This document shows, piece after piece, positions 13,108 through 13,784 of a stretch of DNA of 13,784 nt. Below the pieces are notes generated by a model. The model had not been told where the DNA came from and searched no databases. It saw only the letters and a program-made list of their open reading frames with translations. The position numbers and the translations under genes were made by a program. How positions within the stretch are numbered: the first letter of the stretch is position 1; the number at the start of each line of letters is the position of its first letter. This DNA is from an uncultured Clostridia bacterium (GTDB lineage: Bacteria; Bacillota; Clostridia; Christensenellales; Aristaeellaceae). The stretch is taken from contig CAMOIA010000007.1 of assembly GCA_946615785.1 (NCBI GenBank), forward strand, positions 1 to 13,784. Reading direction: 5' to 3'.

Positions 13108-13572
13108 ATGAAGAAAATCACCAGAAAAATCGTCGCCGCCGCGCTGCTCATCTCCCTGCTCCTTGGCTGCCTGCAGCCTGCCGGCGCGGAATACATGGAA
13201 AAGTACAGAAGCTATTATCTGAAGCAGCTGGGAATGAATTCCGCGGAACTGACAAAAGATTATCCGAACATGGTGTTCGCGGCAGCCCTCATTCTGATGG
13301 AGGCCTCAATGGCCGCGGAGGACGGGGTGGAAATGTTCAACTCGGTTCTTTATCACGGCGGCGGGTATATCGCGAAATACGGTTCGCATCTTGATGTATT
13401 CTATCCCGTCGGGAACGGAAGGTACCTGAACCTTTTCGCCCATCCAACCTCCGGTGAAATCACGGATTACAGCTTTGGCGGTGACCGCAGAAGCGATGAA
13501 AAAACCTACTACTGGTTCAGCATGGACGACCTGTGGGGCGATATCGCCGTCCTGGCCAGCAAGCTTTACTGA
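13108..13572 (+). CDS. Small exported protein of unknown function, possible lipoprotein
   Basis: A 154-residue protein with a clear export signal, MKKITRKIVAAALLISLLLG. Two cleavage readings are possible: a lipobox LLGC (18-21) with Cys21 as the lipidated residue, or signal peptidase I at AGA|E after residue 27. The mature part begins EYMEKYRSYYLKQLGMNSAELTKDYP, which looks helical, then a small-residue helix MVFAAALILMEASMAAE. It ends with a probable beta part containing VLYHGGGYIAKYG, VFYPVGNGRYLNLFAHP and YYWFSMDDLWGDIAVLASKLY. No catalytic motif is apparent and I do not recognise the family. AAGGAGGA at 13093-13100 sets the start at 13108; the GTG at 13090 precedes that site and is rejected. 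The ECF-like motif upstream suggests it is an output of the neighbouring sigma factor. Confidence 0.78.
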   Translation: MKKITRKIVAAALLISLLLGCLQPAGAEYMEKYRSYYLKQLGMNSAELTKDYPNMVFAAALILMEASMAAEDGVEMFNSVLYHGGGYIAKYGSHLDVFYPVGNGRYLNLFAHPTSGEITDYSFGGDRRSDEKTYYWFSMDDLWGDIAVLASKLY

Positions 13573-13590
13573 TCCAGCCCCCAAAAACCG

Positions 13591-13615
13591 GCCCGGCAGA
13601 AATGCCGGGCTTTTT
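13591..13615 (+). terminator. Rho-independent terminator after the small exported protein gene
   Basis: GCCCGGCA (13591-13598), GAAA tetraloop, TGCCGGGC (13603-13610), then five T residues. It lies 18 nt after the stop codon. Confidence 0.9.
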
Positions 13616-13624
13616 CGCACCCTG

Positions 13625-13678
13625 AAAGTGCAGGGACGGATTGAACCGGCAGGTAGATTTCCGGCGCTGCACTTTTTT
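13625..13678 (+). terminator. Second terminator-like hairpin with long apical region
   Basis: AAAGTGCAG (13625-13633) pairs perfectly with CTGCACTTT (13667-13675); three further T residues follow. The 33-nt apical part contains CCGG (13646-13649) and CCGG (13661-13664), which can pair as an inner stem. It stands 9 nt after the first terminator and about 22 nt before the -35 of the next promoter. A back-up terminator, active in either direction because of the A-tract and T-tract arms, is the simplest reading; a small structured RNA is a weaker alternative. Confidence 0.45.
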
Positions 13679-13700
13679 GAAAATTATTTTTATAAAGGAG

Positions 13701-13744
13701 TTGACATTCTCACCGTTTTAGTGTACTATTGCTATAGTGCACTA
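13701..13744 (+). promoter_or_regulatory. Strong promoter with GntR/YtrA-type operator
   Basis: Perfect -35 TTGACA (13701-13706), 17-nt spacer, -10 TACTAT (13724-13729). Overlapping the -10 and start point is an inverted repeat, TAGTGTACTAT (13719-13729), TGCT, ATAGTGCACTA (13734-13744), with 10 of 11 bases matching. The AGTGTACTA-type half-site is of the kind bound by GntR-family YtrA regulators of Firmicutes, and its place would block polymerase. AAGGAGG follows at 13752-13758. Confidence 0.75.
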
Positions 13745-13764
13745 AGTTTTCAAGGAGGTTCTGC

Positions 13765-13784
13765 ATGGATTACGATCCAAACCG
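13765..13784 (+). CDS. Start of a probable GntR-family (YtrA-type) regulator, partial at window edge
   Basis: ATG 13765 lies 6 nt after AAGGAGG (13752-13758) and begins MDYDPN, followed by an Arg codon cut at the edge. YtrA-type GntR proteins commonly begin with a few acidic and aromatic residues followed by Asn/Arg-Pro-Ile-Tyr-x-Gln, and the operator over the promoter fits autoregulation. With fewer than seven codons the family call rests mainly on the operator. Such genes usually lead an ABC-transporter operon, which would lie beyond the window. Confidence 0.5.

Overview
The window looks like a GC-rich, low-AT Firmicute of the class Clostridia, perhaps a gut Christensenellales/Oscillospirales-type organism. 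The reasons are strong AGGAGG ribosome binding sites, LplA/LplB/YtcP-type sugar ABC genes, a clostripain-family protease, and prophage genes typical of gut clostridia. The lineage is inferred from gene style, not shown directly. 

Left part (1-5161, all minus strand): a prophage or prophage remnant read leftwards. In order of transcription it has a small coiled-coil acidic protein in the usual terminase-small-subunit position, a Cys-rich small protein, the large terminase, the portal, a Prp-type cysteine protease, a small virion-associated-type protein, and the start of an NlpC/P60 cell-wall hydrolase that runs off the window. Genes from the Cys-rich protein onward overlap or nearly abut. No capsid, scaffold or tail genes lie between portal/Prp and the lysin, and no integrase or repressor is visible. 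Two candidate sigma-A-type promoters on the minus strand (near 5187-5215 and 4552-4580) fit this module, each associated with an inverted repeat. 

Middle (5332-9677, plus strand): the backbone resumes with a YbaK/ProX-type aminoacyl-tRNA deacylase with its own promoter. A three-gene sugar-type ABC uptake operon follows: secreted solute-binding protein, then two permeases. It has a good promoter (5949-5977), a strong hairpin without a U-tract between binding protein and permeases, and a classic terminator at the end. No ATPase gene is in the operon. 

Right part (9681-13615, plus strand): a sigma factor, a one-TM anti-sigma-like protein and an exported clostripain-like (C11) protease are joined by two ATGA stop/start overlaps and closed by a terminator. 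A small exported protein of unknown function follows. An almost identical two-block motif (TGTAACCTTTTC, then CGGATATTGC 8 or 9 nt later) lies upstream of both the sigma gene and the small exported protein. It has the look of an ECF-type promoter, so the four genes may form an autoregulated envelope-response regulon. This is the best candidate here for an undescribed system. The sigma gene lacks a conventional start codon at the expected place. 

Right edge (13701-13784): a near-consensus promoter with an 11-bp inverted repeat over its -10, then the first codons of a gene whose N-terminus and operator suggest an autoregulated GntR (YtrA-type) regulator.
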